DNA of 64,000 nt from Prosthecobacter sp. SYSU 5D2 (GCF_039655865.1 NZ_JBBYXL010000007.1:124001-188000), one strand, 5' to 3'; shown: positions 6,836-16,483, counted from the stretch's first letter. The notes: generated by a model from the letters alone, not told the origin. Translations and numbers: made by a program.

Positions 6836-9800
6836 ATGCCCAAAGATCCCTCCATCAAACGCATCCTCGTCATCGGTTCCGGCCCCATCGTCATCGGCCA
6901 GGGCTGTGAGTTCGACTATTCCGGCGTCCAGGCCTGCAAGGCCCTGCGCGAGGAGGGCTACGAGGTGGTCTTGATTAATTCCAACCCGGCCACCATCATG
7001 ACCGATCCGGAATTTGCCTTCCGGACCTACATTGAGCCGATCACTCCAGAGATCGTGGAGAAGATCATCATCAAGGAAAAGCCGGACGTGCTGCTGCCTA
7101 CCCTGGGCGGCCAGACCGCGCTGAATACGGCCATGTCTCTGCACCACTCCGGCGTGCTGGAGAAACACGGCGTGCGCATGATCGGCGCGAAGCCGGATGC
7201 CATCGAGAAGGGCGAGGACCGCCTCAAGTTTAAAAACGCCATGCTCGGCATCGGGCTGGACCTGCCGCAGTCCGGCGTGGCCCACACCATTGAAGAAGCC
7301 CGCGTCATTGCTGAGGAGATCGGCACCATGCCCCTCATCATCCGTCCGGCTTATACCCTGGGGGGCACCGGCGGCGGCATTGCGTATAACAAGGAAGAAT
7401 TCGAAACCATCACCGCCCGCGGCCTGGATCTCTCCCCCGTCAGTGAAGTGCTCATCGAAGAGTCCCTCCTGGGCTGGAAGGAATTCGAAATGGAAGTGAT
7501 GCGGGACAAGGCGGACAACTGCGTCATCATCTGCTCCATCGAAAACCTGGATCCCATGGGCGTGCATACTGGCGACAGCATCACCGTGGCCCCCATCCAG
7601 ACGCTGACGGATCGCGAATACCAGATCATGCGCGATGCCTCCTTTGCCTGCATCCGCGAGATCGGTGTGGAGACGGGCGGGTCGAACATCCAGTTCGCCG
7701 TGCATCCGGACACCGGGCGCATGATCGTCATCGAGATGAATCCGCGTGTGTCGCGCTCCTCCGCACTCGCCTCCAAGGCCACCGGATACCCCATTGCCAA
7801 GATCGCCGCCAAACTCGCTGTTGGTTATACCCTGGACGAGCTGAAAAACGATATCACCCGCGAGACCCCGGCCTCCTTTGAGCCGACCATTGACTACGTC
7901 GTCACCAAGATCCCGCGTTTCACCTTCGAAAAATTCCCCGGTGCCGATACCACCCTCACCACCCAGATGAAGTCCGTGGGCGAGGCCATGGCCATTGGCC
8001 GCACCTTCAAGGAATCCATGCAGAAGGCCCTGCGCAGCCTGGAAATCAAACGCTTCGGATTGATCGGCGACGGTGCCGATGTGGAAGTGGACGAAGAGAC
8101 CCTGACCACCAAACTCACCGTCCCCAATGCCGAGCGCATCTTCTTCCTCGGCCAGGCCTTTGCCATCGGTTGGGATGTGGAGAAGGTCTTTGAGCTGACG
8201 AAGATTGACCGGTGGTTCTTGAGGCAGCTTGAGGAGATTGTGAAGGAGCAGAAGCTCATTCCTCATCATGCTGAACCCTTGACCGAGGAGTCATTCAAGC
8301 TAGCCGCTTCCATGAAGGATGGAAATGCGGAGCAAGCCCAGTGGAGGAAATACAAAAAGCTTGGTTTCTCGGACCGTCAGATCGCAATCGCGATGAATCT
8401 TTCCGAACCCGACATCCGTCGTTTGAGGAAAGCAAACCGTGTCCTCCCCACTTACCGCCTCGTGGACACCTGTGCGGCGGAGTTCGAGGCTTACACGCCT
8501 TACTATTACTCCACCTACGGCACCGAAGACGAAGTTCAGGACAATGACAAGCCCAAGGTCATCATCCTGGGTGGCGGGCCGAACCGCATCGGCCAGGGCA
8601 TTGAGTTCGATTACTGCTGTGTGCATGCCTCCTTCGCCCTGCGTGAGCTGGGGTATGAGACCATCATGGTCAATTCCAACCCGGAGACCGTTTCCACCGA
8701 CTACGACACCAGCGACAAGCTCTACTTTGAGCCGCTGACCCTGGAAGATGTGCTCAACATCTATGAGCGGGAAAACCGCAACGACAAGGTGCTCGGTGTC
8801 ATCGTCCAGTTCGGTGGTCAGACGCCGCTGAACCTCGCCAAAGGCCTGGAAGAAAACGGCGTGCGCATCATCGGCACCAGCCCGAAAAACATCGAGCTGG
8901 CCGAAGACCGCAAGATGTTCGCCGCGCTCCTGGATGAGCTCGGTTTGCACCAGGCCCCCAGCGGCACCGCCACCTCCCTGGAGGAGGCTTTGGCCATCAC
9001 CGCCCGCATCGGTTACCCCAGCCTCGTGCGCCCCAGCTTCGTGCTCGGCGGCCGCGCCATGCAGATCGTCTATAGCGATGCCGAGCTGACCCACTACATG
9101 AAGAACGCCGTCGAGGCCACGCCCGACCGCCCCGTGCTGGTGGACCGCTTCCTGGAAGACGCCACCGAGGTGGATGTGGACTGCATCAGCGATGGCGAGA
9201 CCACCGTCATCGGCGCGATCATGGAGCACATCGAAGAGGCCGGCATCCACTCCGGCGACAGCGCCTGCGTCATCCCCCCCTTCAGCCTCACTGCCGAGAT
9301 GCAGGCCCGCATCAGCGATGCCGCCAAAAAGCTGGCCAAAGCCCTCGGCGTGCGCGGCCTCATGAACATGCAGCTCGCCGTCAAAGGCGATGACCTGTAT
9401 GTCATTGAGGTCAACCCGCGTGCCAGCCGCACCGCCCCCTTCGTCAGCAAAGCCATCGGCGTGCCGCTGCCCAAGCTCGCCGCCAAGATCATGGTCGGCA
9501 AGACCCTCAAGGAGCTCGGCTTCACCGAGGAAATCCGTCCGAAGCACTTCAGCGTCAAAGAAGCCGTCTTCCCCTTCAGCAAGTTCCAGGGCGTGGACAT
9601 CGCCCTTGGGCCTGAGATGAAATCCACCGGCGAAGTCATGGGCATCGACATGGACATGGGCCTCGCCTTTGCCAAAAGCCAGATGGCCGCCGGCGGCACC
9701 CTGCCGACGAAAGGCAACGTCTTCATCAGCGTCAAAGAAACCGACCGCCCCAACGTCGCCCGCATCGCCAAAGGCTACGCCGACCTCGGCTTCACCCTCT

Positions 9801-10108
9801 ACGCCACCGCCGGTACCGGCCAGGTCATTTCCGAAAGCGGCACTCCCGTTAACATCCTGCCCAAGCTCGCCAGCGGCCAGCGCCCCAACGTCATTGATCT
9901 CATGAAGAACAAGGACATGGCCCTCGTCATCAACACCCCCAGCGGCAAAAACCCCCGCGAAGACGAAATCAAAATCCGCACCGCCGCCATGCAAAACCGC
10001 ATTCCGATCATGACGACGCTGCGCGGTGCCGATGCCGCCATGCGGGCGATTAAGTCACTCCAGGGGAGTGAGGTTCAGGTGAAGGCGTTGCAGGAGTATC
10101 ATCAGTAG
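6836..10108 (+). CDS. carB: Carbamoyl-phosphate synthase large subunit
   Basis: The 1090-residue large subunit of carbamoyl-phosphate synthase, which joins bicarbonate, ammonia from the glutaminase subunit and two ATP for arginine and pyrimidine synthesis. Two homologous ATP-grasp halves are visible: the first opens with [23 protein letters not shown], the second with [21 protein letters not shown], and a C-terminal MGS-like allosteric domain starts near [20 protein letters not shown]. Length is close to the usual 1070. The ATG at 6836 matches family starts; the open frame continues upstream only as an antisense shadow of the Uma2 gene. carA is not adjacent. Confidence 0.97.
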   Translation: MPKDPSIKRILVIGSGPIVIGQGCEFDYSGVQACKALREEGYEVVLINSNPATIMTDPEFAFRTYIEPITPEIVEKIIIKEKPDVLLPTLGGQTALNTAMSLHHSGVLEKHGVRMIGAKPDAIEKGEDRLKFKNAMLGIGLDLPQSGVAHTIEEARVIAEEIGTMPLIIRPAYTLGGTGGGIAYNKEEFETITARGLDLSPVSEVLIEESLLGWKEFEMEVMRDKADNCVIICSIENLDPMGVHTGDSITVAPIQTLTDREYQIMRDASFACIREIGVETGGSNIQFAVHPDTGRMIVIEMNPRVSRSSALASKATGYPIAKIAAKLAVGYTLDELKNDITRETPASFEPTIDYVVTKIPRFTFEKFPGADTTLTTQMKSVGEAMAIGRTFKESMQKALRSLEIKRFGLIGDGADVEVDEETLTTKLTVPNAERIFFLGQAFAIGWDVEKVFELTKIDRWFLRQLEEIVKEQKLIPHHAEPLTEESFKLAASMKDGNAEQAQWRKYKKLGFSDRQIAIAMNLSEPDIRRLRKANRVLPTYRLVDTCAAEFEAYTPYYYSTYGTEDEVQDNDKPKVIILGGGPNRIGQGIEFDYCCVHASFALRELGYETIMVNSNPETVSTDYDTSDKLYFEPLTLEDVLNIYERENRNDKVLGVIVQFGGQTPLNLAKGLEENGVRIIGTSPKNIELAEDRKMFAALLDELGLHQAPSGTATSLEEALAITARIGYPSLVRPSFVLGGRAMQIVYSDAELTHYMKNAVEATPDRPVLVDRFLEDATEVDVDCISDGETTVIGAIMEHIEEAGIHSGDSACVIPPFSLTAEMQARISDAAKKLAKALGVRGLMNMQLAVKGDDLYVIEVNPRASRTAPFVSKAIGVPLPKLAAKIMVGKTLKELGFTEEIRPKHFSVKEAVFPFSKFQGVDIALGPEMKSTGEVMGIDMDMGLAFAKSQMAAGGTLPTKGNVFISVKETDRPNVARIAKGYADLGFTLYATAGTGQVISESGTPVNILPKLASGQRPNVIDLMKNKDMALVINTPSGKNPREDEIKIRTAAMQNRIPIMTTLRGADAAMRAIKSLQGSEVQVKALQEYHQ

Positions 10109-10116
10109 TCCAAGCG

Positions 10117-10212
10117 GTGCGAGAGGAGCGTGGGCACTCTTGCCCGCCTCTTTCATCGCGGCTTCGCTGCCTAGTTTTTCGATTCCGGAGAGGAGTCTCC
10201 GCGCTCCTCTCA
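10117..10212. repeat. Nested-hairpin intergenic element
   Basis: GAGAGGAGCG at 10121-10130 pairs perfectly with CGCTCCTCTC at 10202-10211. Inside are two further hairpins, GGGCA-CTCT-TGCCC (10132-10145) and CGGAGA-GGAG-TCTCCG (10186-10201). It lies between carB and the PmoA-family gene and looks like a REP-type dispersed element; it could also end the carB transcript. Confidence 0.6.
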
Positions 10213-10278
10213 CAGCCTTCACAACCCTGCGCAAGTCCACCGTGCGGCCGGCGTTGAAGTGGGTTTCCTTAAACGCCG

Positions 10279-11232
10279 ATGAAAACGCTCTTCCTCCTCG
10301 CTGCGGTCTTCCTGTTCACCTCGATCCCCGCACTGGCCGGAGTCGCTTGTGTGGAGAGCGCGGATCAGCTAGTCATCACGCGTGATGGACGGCAGGTGCT
10401 GAGTTACCAGAAGACCATCCAGGTTCCAGAGGGTGTGGGGCAGGAGTATGGGCGCAGCGGGTTCATTCATCCCATTTCCACACCGTCGGGCCGGGTCATC
10501 ACGGATGGCTACCCGGTGCCGCATCATGCGCATCAGCATGGGCTGTTCTTTGCCTGGAAGAAGGCGACTTTTGAAGGCGAGACGCTGAACTTCTGGGAAC
10601 CCGGCGCCGCCAAGATACGCCATGAAAAAGTGCTGGAAGTGATCAATGAAGAGTCGCTGGCCGGCTTCCGTATCGAGCTGGCCCATGTCAACGGTGACCG
10701 GACGATTTTGCGCGAGATATGGACGGTGAAAGTCCACGCGGAGACGGGTCACATTGACTTCACTTCGGAGCAGCGCTGCGTGGCGGACTCACCCCTCACG
10801 TTGGACAAGTTCCACTACGGCGGCATGGCGGTCCGCGGCTCACGCCAGTGGTTCCCGGACGCGCAAATCTCCGCAGGAAAAGGCGCGTTGAAAGACGAGT
10901 TCGTCGCCCCATGCGCGATCCTCACCAGCGAGGGCCTGACCCAGGCCAATGGCAATCACAGCCGCCCCCTCTGGGTGTGCATGAGCGGCCCCGTGGATGC
11001 AGCGCCTGTCTCGATCACCCTGATCCCGCATCCCACCAATTTCCGGCATCCCCAGCATGTGCGCCTGCATTCCGCGATGCCCTATTTCTGCTTCATCCCC
11101 ACCGTGGAGGAACCGTTTCAAATCGATCCCGGCAAAACCTGGGTTTCCCGCTACCGCATCATCGCCGAAGACGGCGAGCCGGATGCAGCGAAGCTGAACG
11201 CCCTTCAGCGTACTTTTGCCGGTGAGGAGTAG
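10279..11232 (+). CDS. Secreted PmoA-family (DUF6807) protein
   Basis: A 317-aa exported protein with signal peptide MKTLFLLAAVFLFTSIPALA. The segment YGRSGFIHPISTPSGRVITD, followed by HHAHQHGLFFAW, is the hallmark of the PmoA/DUF6807 family, with a histidine cluster that may bind a metal or ligand. The family is common in Planctomycetota, Verrucomicrobiota and Bacteroidota beside sugar-degradation genes; biochemical function is not settled. Despite the name it is not a methane monooxygenase subunit. It follows the hairpin element after carB and is convergent with the symporter gene. Confidence 0.85.
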   Translation: MKTLFLLAAVFLFTSIPALAGVACVESADQLVITRDGRQVLSYQKTIQVPEGVGQEYGRSGFIHPISTPSGRVITDGYPVPHHAHQHGLFFAWKKATFEGETLNFWEPGAAKIRHEKVLEVINEESLAGFRIELAHVNGDRTILREIWTVKVHAETGHIDFTSEQRCVADSPLTLDKFHYGGMAVRGSRQWFPDAQISAGKGALKDEFVAPCAILTSEGLTQANGNHSRPLWVCMSGPVDAAPVSITLIPHPTNFRHPQHVRLHSAMPYFCFIPTVEEPFQIDPGKTWVSRYRIIAEDGEPDAAKLNALQRTFAGEE

Positions 11233-11248
11233 AAGAAAAGAATTCTTT

Positions 11249-12106
11249 TTATGCACGGCGACGACTGAAACGAAGAATCATGAAGGTCCCGCTCAGGAAC
11301 ATAAAGAGGCTGTAAACCACGGCGGGGATGGCCAGGCGGGGGCTGTCCAGCAAGCCGAGGGCGATGGCGAGAGCCAGGGTGCCGTTTTGAATCCCCACCT
11401 CAATGGAAAGGGTCACCCGCTGGGGCTGGGGCAGCCGAAAACCCGTGGCCAGTGCATAGCCCACCAGCATGCCGCAAAGGTTAAGTGTCACCGCCGCCGG
11501 GCCACCGGCGACGATCTGTGCCCCCAGGTTCTTCTCGCTGAACACGGCGGCGAGGATGATGAGCGCCAGGAACCCCACCGAGAGTGCGTTCACCGTGCCT
11601 GCCAGCCGCTGTGTGAGATGAGGCCGCGCATGATGCACCCACATCCCCAGGCCCACCGGCAGCAAGGTCACGACCATGAGCTGAAGGAAAGTCTTGCCAA
11701 AAGGCAAGGTAATGGCCTGCCCGGCACCCATGAAATGATCCATCGAAAAACTCACCAGCAGCGGAATGGTGAACACCGTGATCACACTCGCAATCGCCGT
11801 CAACGTGACCGACAAAGCCGTGTCTCCTTTGGAAAGATGGGTGATGATGTTGGAGGTCGGTCCGCCTGGGCAGGCCGCGAGGAGCATCAGGCCCGCCGCG
11901 AGATCGCCGGGCAGCTGGAACAGATGCGCCAATCCCCAAGCAATGAGCGGCAGCGCCAGCAGCTGACAGCCCAGCCCAAGCAACGTCGCTTTTGGAGAAA
12001 ACAACACTCGGGTGAAGTCTGCGACCTTGAGCGTCATCCCCATGCCAAACATGATGATGATGAGCGCCAGTGGCAGAAGGACGGATTTCAACAAGTCGGG
12101 AGACAT
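11249..12106 (-). CDS. Bile-acid/sodium symporter (BASS/SBF) family protein
   Basis: A 285-aa polytopic membrane protein with eight to ten hydrophobic segments. The motif ACPGGPTSNIITHLSKGD (about residues 78-95) and EVGIQNGTLALAIA near the C-terminus are typical of the BASS family, in which they form the sodium-site crossover region. Substrates in bacteria include organic acids such as pyruvate or pantothenate as well as bile acids; none can be assigned here. It is divergent from the TonB receptor unit, with about 160 bases between starts. Confidence 0.9.
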   Translation of the reverse strand: MSPDLLKSVLLPLALIIIMFGMGMTLKVADFTRVLFSPKATLLGLGCQLLALPLIAWGLAHLFQLPGDLAAGLMLLAACPGGPTSNIITHLSKGDTALSVTLTAIASVITVFTIPLLVSFSMDHFMGAGQAITLPFGKTFLQLMVVTLLPVGLGMWVHHARPHLTQRLAGTVNALSVGFLALIILAAVFSEKNLGAQIVAGGPAAVTLNLCGMLVGYALATGFRLPQPQRVTLSIEVGIQNGTLALAIALGLLDSPRLAIPAVVYSLFMFLSGTFMILRFSRRRA

Positions 12107-12265
12107 GCCGATCCGTTTGCTTGCGACACGACCTTGTCCATCGAAAAGGCCGGCTTCTTGGGGGTTGCAGACTTGCTAAGAAGGTCTGCTGGAAAGCCCG
12201 GGCAGCGAGGTGGTGAAGACAACCCTGCCCTGCCGACGAATTTGATTGTTTGATTTGATCTTTGG

Positions 12266-12694
12266 TTGGGGTTCTTCATCATGGCGGACGTGACTCCCGC
12301 CAACCAACACCCTCTCCTTCCCCGCCTGGCGCGGTGGATGCTGGTGGCGTTGCTATGCATTTCATTAGGCCTGCAATGGACGCTGCTGCAAGGGGTGGCG
12401 TGGACGGGCATGCTGATCAGCTATGCCAGGGACGGATCGCTGATCGAGGCGGTGACGAAGACTTTTGATGGTGAGCATCCGTGCCAGCTTTGCAAAGCGG
12501 TGGAGAATGGACAAAAACAGGATCAGGAAAAGACGGCCAGCGCACCGCTGAAAAAGCTGGAGGCCGTGCTGGCCCAGATGGTCTGCGTGGTGGCTCCGGC
12601 CCCTGTGCTGAGGACTTTCCCCGAACCCACCCAACAGGGAGAACGGCTGGCCATGATGCCGCCGTGGACGCCGCCGAGACAAGGCCAGGCATGA
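12266..12694 (+). CDS. Small membrane-anchored CxxC protein upstream of TonB receptor
   Basis: A 142-aa protein with one N-terminal hydrophobic segment (RWMLVALLCISLGLQWTLL, about residues 24-42) and then a GEHPCQLCKAVENG motif whose two cysteines could bind a metal or haem. The C-terminal half is Pro-rich. I do not recognise a named family; the pattern resembles small DUF2946-like proteins found beside TonB receptors for metals. The stop lies less than 70 bases from the receptor start, so the two are probably co-transcribed. Start could also be the ATG at 12281. Confidence 0.65.
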   Translation: MGFFIMADVTPANQHPLLPRLARWMLVALLCISLGLQWTLLQGVAWTGMLISYARDGSLIEAVTKTFDGEHPCQLCKAVENGQKQDQEKTASAPLKKLEAVLAQMVCVVAPAPVLRTFPEPTQQGERLAMMPPWTPPRQGQA

Positions 12695-12761
12695 AGCACC
12701 TGCCACCCAGGAGGTGGCCATTTGTTCTCTTCATCCCGGTGTCGTGAACCGCGTCTGCTTT

Positions 12762-14930
12762 ATGCGGCGTGGTCATGCCCATGTTCTCTCTCCCCAACTT
12801 TTTGTGAAACTGAATTTCTTTTTGTCCCTGCTGATCGCGGGCGGCGTGACCGCTGTCTGCCCCTCTGTTTACTCCCAATCTGCCGATGAGCCCATGAACC
12901 TCCCTGAGGTGGTGGTGACGGCGGATGCCCAGGCGGAATCCCTGACCGTGCCGAGTGTGGCGACGGTGAAAAAGCAACTGGCCCAGATCCCCGGCGGGGT
13001 GAATGTGGTGGATGCGGAAGACTACAAACGTGGCCGAGCCACGACGCTGAAGGATGCGCTGGACTATTCCCCCGGTGTCTTCGTTCAGCCGCGTTTCGGG
13101 GCGGAGGAATCCCGCATCTCCATCCGTGGCTCCGGCATCCAGCGCACCTTTCATGGTCGCGGGCTGAAGCTGATGCAGGACGGATCACCGCTGAACCTGG
13201 CGGACGGGGGATTTGACATGCAGGCCATTGAGCCGCTCTCGGCGCGCTATGTGGAGGTCTTCCGTGGCGCCAATGCCCTCCAATATGGATCCACCACGTT
13301 GGGTGGGGCCATCAACTTTGTCTCCATGACGGGTTACGATGCGGCACCGGCGCAGATGCGTTTTGAAGCAGGCAGCTTTGATTCCTTCCGGGCGCAAATC
13401 AGCTCAGGCATGGTGCTGGGGGCGGCGGATTATTATGCCAGCTTCACGCATTCGTCCTCGGACGGGTATCGTGACTGGAGCCGTCAGAGCAACCAGCGTT
13501 TCTTTGGCAATGTGGGCTACCGTTTCAATGACGAAGTGGAGACCCGTTTTTACCTGACCTATGTGCAGACGGATTCGCAACTGCCGGGAGCCCTGACCCG
13601 TGCCCAGCTGGAAAGCCGTCCGGATCAGGCGAATGCGGGCAGCGTGGCACTGAGGCAGAAGCGTGATTTTGAGCTGCTGCGCATCGCCAACAAGACGACC
13701 TTTGGCAGCGACGACCACAAGCTGACGGTGAGCAGCTTCTGGTCCTGGAAGGATCTGGATCACCCCATCTTCCAGGTGATTGACCAGCTCTCCAATGACT
13801 TCGGCGTGGATGTGCGTTATGACTCGCTGGCGGACCTGGCGGGGCACCGGAACCTTTTCACCCTGGGACTGGGGGCGATGTATGGCATCACCCAGGACAA
13901 CCGTTTCCAGAACCTGGGCGGCGAGCGCGGCCTGCGCACGGCGGAGAACCAGCACCAGTCCGCCAATGTGGACCTGTATCTGCAGAATACGTTTTATGTG
14001 ACGGATTCCGTGGCGCTGGTCCTGGGGGCGCAGGGCAGCTATGCCAAACGTGACTTTGAGGAGCAGCTCATCTTTGGCGCGGATAATACGGACATGCAGG
14101 AATACTGGGGATTCAGCCCCAAGCTGGGCGTGCTGTGGGAGGTGAATCCGCAGACGCAGGTGTTCTTTAATGTCAGCCGCAGCTTTGAACCACCGTCCTT
14201 TGGTGAGCTGTCCAATGCCGGTGCGGCTCCTGGGCTGGTGCAACTGGATGCGCAGCGAGGCACGACCCTCGAGCTGGGCACCCGTGGCCGTGCGGACCGG
14301 GTGAGCTGGGACCTGGCCTGGTACTACTCATGGCTTGACAACGAGCTGCTGTCCCTGGGCATCCCCGGTGTGAACCCCACGCAGACGGTGAATGCCGGCC
14401 GCACCATCCATCACGGCATTGAGGCGATGGTGGACTTTGACCTTCTGCGCGGGATCGTAACCCCCTGGCAGGATGAAACGATGGGCAGTGGCAAACAGGC
14501 AGGTACCGAAGCAGTCAAAGGAGACCGGCTTTTTCTGCGTCAGGTGTACCTGTTTAGCGACTTCCACTTCGCCAGCGGCGGCCAGTTCAGCAATAACGAG
14601 CTGCCCGGCATGCCCCGGCATTATTACCGTGCCGAGCTGCTGTATGAACATCCCTGCGGCTTTTATGCAGGGCCGAATGTGGAATGGGTACCACAGGCTT
14701 ACTTTGTGGACCTGGCCAACACGCAGAAGGCGGGAAGCTATGCGCTGCTGGGATTCAAGCTGGGCTATCGTACGCCCAAGGGGCTGTCCTTTTTCATCGA
14801 AGGCAAGAACCTGACGGATGAAACCTTTGCCGCCACTACCGGTGTGCTGAAAACCGCGAATGCAGGCAGTGCGGTGTATTTTCCTGGTGATGGCCGCGCG
14901 GTGTACGCCGGCATCGAATGGAAATGGTAA
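12762..14930 (+). CDS. TonB-dependent outer-membrane receptor
   Basis: An about 722-aa outer-membrane receptor. After a signal peptide (hydrophobic LNFFLSLLIAGGVTAV, ending near VYSQS) comes a probable TonB box (PEVVVTADA), a plug domain (DALDYSPGVFVQPRFG, SRISIRGSGIQ, YVEVFRGANALQYGSTTLGGAINFVS) and a beta-barrel of alternating aromatic strands ending in a terminal W (GIEWKW). The plug resembles siderophore-type receptors such as FecA. It lies between the small CxxC protein and a PepSY membrane protein, which supports iron-chelate or other metal uptake. ATGs at 12714 and 12762 are both possible starts; 12762 gives the better signal peptide. Confidence 0.9.
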   Translation: MRRGHAHVLSPQLFVKLNFFLSLLIAGGVTAVCPSVYSQSADEPMNLPEVVVTADAQAESLTVPSVATVKKQLAQIPGGVNVVDAEDYKRGRATTLKDALDYSPGVFVQPRFGAEESRISIRGSGIQRTFHGRGLKLMQDGSPLNLADGGFDMQAIEPLSARYVEVFRGANALQYGSTTLGGAINFVSMTGYDAAPAQMRFEAGSFDSFRAQISSGMVLGAADYYASFTHSSSDGYRDWSRQSNQRFFGNVGYRFNDEVETRFYLTYVQTDSQLPGALTRAQLESRPDQANAGSVALRQKRDFELLRIANKTTFGSDDHKLTVSSFWSWKDLDHPIFQVIDQLSNDFGVDVRYDSLADLAGHRNLFTLGLGAMYGITQDNRFQNLGGERGLRTAENQHQSANVDLYLQNTFYVTDSVALVLGAQGSYAKRDFEEQLIFGADNTDMQEYWGFSPKLGVLWEVNPQTQVFFNVSRSFEPPSFGELSNAGAAPGLVQLDAQRGTTLELGTRGRADRVSWDLAWYYSWLDNELLSLGIPGVNPTQTVNAGRTIHHGIEAMVDFDLLRGIVTPWQDETMGSGKQAGTEAVKGDRLFLRQVYLFSDFHFASGGQFSNNELPGMPRHYYRAELLYEHPCGFYAGPNVEWVPQAYFVDLANTQKAGSYALLGFKLGYRTPKGLSFFIEGKNLTDETFAATTGVLKTANAGSAVYFPGDGRAVYAGIEWKW

Positions 14931-14944
14931 TCCTGTTTGAAACC

Positions 14945-14979
14945 GGGGCAGGAGGCATGTCCTTGTCTCCTGCCTTTTT
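14945..14979 (+). terminator. Intrinsic terminator between receptor and PepSY gene
   Basis: GGCAGGAG (14947-14954) pairs perfectly with CTCCTGCC (14967-14974) around a 12-base loop, followed by TTTTT. It lies 15 bases after the receptor stop and ends about 14 bases before the PepSY start, so it may reduce rather than abolish read-through. Confidence 0.8.
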
Positions 14980-14993
14980 CCCATCCTCTTTAC

Positions 14994-15707
14994 ATGAACA
15001 AAAACTTCGTCCGAAAAGCCCATCGTTGGTTAGGCCTGATCTTCAGCATCAGCATCCTCATGTCCGCCGGGAGCGGTGTGATTCATAACATCATGACGCG
15101 CACGCAGCCGCCCCCGCCAGCGGCGAGCCCCAGTGGAGAAGGGCTGAACGTCAACCAGATCACCATGAGCATCGCCGATGCGACCGCCCGTCTGCCCGAT
15201 GCGGCTCAAGGTGTGGCAGCGGTGAATGTGCGCAGCATTGGCGGCCAGCCCTGGTATCAGGTGTATGTGAACGGCAGTCGCTCAGCCCAGTATGTGAGCG
15301 CAGTGGATGGCCGGGTGGATGCAGCCCAGGATGAGGTGTATGCGGGCGAGATCGCAAAGGCCTTCCTGGGCGGTGCGGAGGTAACGAAGACGGACTACCT
15401 CACGGCGTTTAACAATGAGTATATCAACATTTTCCGCATCCTGCCAGTGTACCGGTTTGACCTGGAGGATGAACATCACACCCGTGTTTACGTTTCCACC
15501 ACCACCGGGAGCGTGACCCGCCACACGGATGACGGGCGGCAGTTTGAGGCCCGTATCTTCACCAATTTTCACAAGTTCGGTTTCATCCCCAACAAGGATG
15601 TCCGCGACCTGGTGCTGACAACGCTGACCTTTGCCACATGCATCGTGGCTCTGCTGGGCATCGTTCTGTTTTTCATGACGAGGCCGAAGAAGCGGGCGGT
15701 GGACTGA
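14994..15707 (+). CDS. PepSY-domain membrane protein
   Basis: A 237-aa protein with an N-terminal membrane segment (HRWLGLIFSISILMSAGSGV), a periplasmic region containing two PepSY-like stretches (about residues 55-110 and 110-175, including QPWYQVYVNGSRSAQYVSAVDG), and a C-terminal membrane segment (LVLTTLTFATCIVALLGIVLFFMT). This is the short form of the PepSY-TM proteins that accompany TonB receptors and are thought to reduce or release imported iron chelates. ATG at 14994 fits the membrane topology; an earlier in-frame ATG at 14937 would overlap the terminator. Confidence 0.85.
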   Translation: MNKNFVRKAHRWLGLIFSISILMSAGSGVIHNIMTRTQPPPPAASPSGEGLNVNQITMSIADATARLPDAAQGVAAVNVRSIGGQPWYQVYVNGSRSAQYVSAVDGRVDAAQDEVYAGEIAKAFLGGAEVTKTDYLTAFNNEYINIFRILPVYRFDLEDEHHTRVYVSTTTGSVTRHTDDGRQFEARIFTNFHKFGFIPNKDVRDLVLTTLTFATCIVALLGIVLFFMTRPKKRAVD

Positions 15708-15730
15708 GGCGACGGGGCAAGTGAGCCAGG

Positions 15731-16360
15731 TCAGTCACGACCGACCTGGCGGATGAGGGCCTGCATGACGCCCTGAATGATGAGCTCATTGGCGGGGATG
15801 AGATCCGGAAAGTCGGGATTCTCCGCCTGGAGGTAGGGGCGGCCTTCTTTGATGAGGAAACGCTTCAGGGTAGTCTCGCCATCAATGAGGGCGGCGACGA
15901 TGTCGCGCGGCCGGGGCTCTTTGGCTTCAAGGATGACCATGTCGCCATCGCAAATGTTGGCACCGATCATGGATTCACCGCGCACCTTGAGGGCAAAGGC
16001 CTTGGCGCTGCGGCTGAGGCCGAGCGTGTGCACATCCACGGCGATGGAGCCATCCGCCGTCTGCTCCTGCGCGCTGGCGTAACCGGCGGGGATCATGCCA
16101 TAAAGGGGGATGTCCACGATCTCGGCACGCTCGAGATCCTCTGGAAAGACGACGGCGCGGGCCTTGTTGGGATGACGCTGGATGACACCTTTTTTTTCCA
16201 AAGCCCGCAGGTGGCTCATGGCGGCGGTCTGGCTGGAGAAGCCAAAGTGCCGCTGAATGTCACGCGTGCTGGGCATGACACCGTTTTCGCGCTGATACTG
16301 GCGCAGGTAGTCCAGCAGTTCGCGCTGGCGGTCGGTGAGCTTGGTGTTGAAATCGAACAT
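15731..16360 (-). CDS. lexA: LexA repressor
   Basis: The 209-aa SOS repressor and self-cleaving S24 peptidase. An N-terminal winged helix (TDRQRELLDYLRQY, with recognition helix near SSQTAAMSHLRAL) binds DNA. The cleavage bond is A92-G93 (MIPAGYAS), and the catalytic dyad is S130 (GESMIGANICDGD) with K166 (TTLKRFLI). RecA-filament-stimulated cleavage would derepress SOS genes. A perfect verrucomicrobial LexA site lies 12 bases upstream of the start, so the gene is autoregulated. It is convergent with the PepSY gene. Confidence 0.97.
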   Translation of the reverse strand: MFDFNTKLTDRQRELLDYLRQYQRENGVMPSTRDIQRHFGFSSQTAAMSHLRALEKKGVIQRHPNKARAVVFPEDLERAEIVDIPLYGMIPAGYASAQEQTADGSIAVDVHTLGLSRSAKAFALKVRGESMIGANICDGDMVILEAKEPRPRDIVAALIDGETTLKRFLIKEGRPYLQAENPDFPDLIPANELIIQGVMQALIRQVGRD

Positions 16361-16371
16361 GGAATGTTGTT

Positions 16372-16385
16372 TGTTCGCCTGAACA
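16372..16385. promoter_or_regulatory. LexA operator TGTTC-N4-GAACA
   Basis: TGTTCGCCTGAACA matches the published Verrucomicrobia LexA consensus TGTTC-N4-GAACA exactly. Further TGTT and GAACA half-sites lie between it and the lexA start (16355-16369), which fits the tandem sites described for verrucomicrobial lexA promoters. Confidence 0.9.
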
Positions 16386-16405
16386 CTTCAACCTAACGAG
16401 CCAGG

Positions 16406-16436
16406 ATGCAAGAAGTTTTACGGGGCCTTCTTGCAT
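16406..16436. promoter_or_regulatory. 10-bp inverted repeat in lexA/TPR divergent region
   Basis: ATGCAAGAAG (16406-16415) and CTTCTTGCAT (16427-16436) are perfect inverted arms with an 11-base spacer. More TTTGCAT copies follow at about 16466 and 16495. It could be an operator for the rightward TPR-bioF pair or a stem-loop in its leader. Confidence 0.5.
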
Positions 16437-16483
16437 GGAAGAAACTTGTACATCCGTGCACTTAGTTTGCATCGAACCTTTGC

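Noticed and set aside
8300-9994. Long open frame on the minus strand inside carB (564 codons)
   Set aside because: It is Gly/Ala/Asp/His-rich and complementary to the highly conserved carB frame; it is a codon-usage shadow.
10279-11232. Particulate methane monooxygenase subunit
   Set aside because: PmoA here is the Pfam label of the DUF6807 group; the protein is soluble and secreted, without the membrane helices of methane monooxygenase.
11236-11249. AAAAGAATTCTTTT palindrome between convergent genes as a terminator
   Set aside because: It has no loop and no GC in the stem beyond two bases; it may be chance in a short A/T-rich gap.
12107-12265. Possible cobalamin riboswitch upstream of the TonB unit
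   Set aside because: A short inverted repeat GCAGAC/GTCTGC is present, but I could not find the conserved B12-box or core elements.
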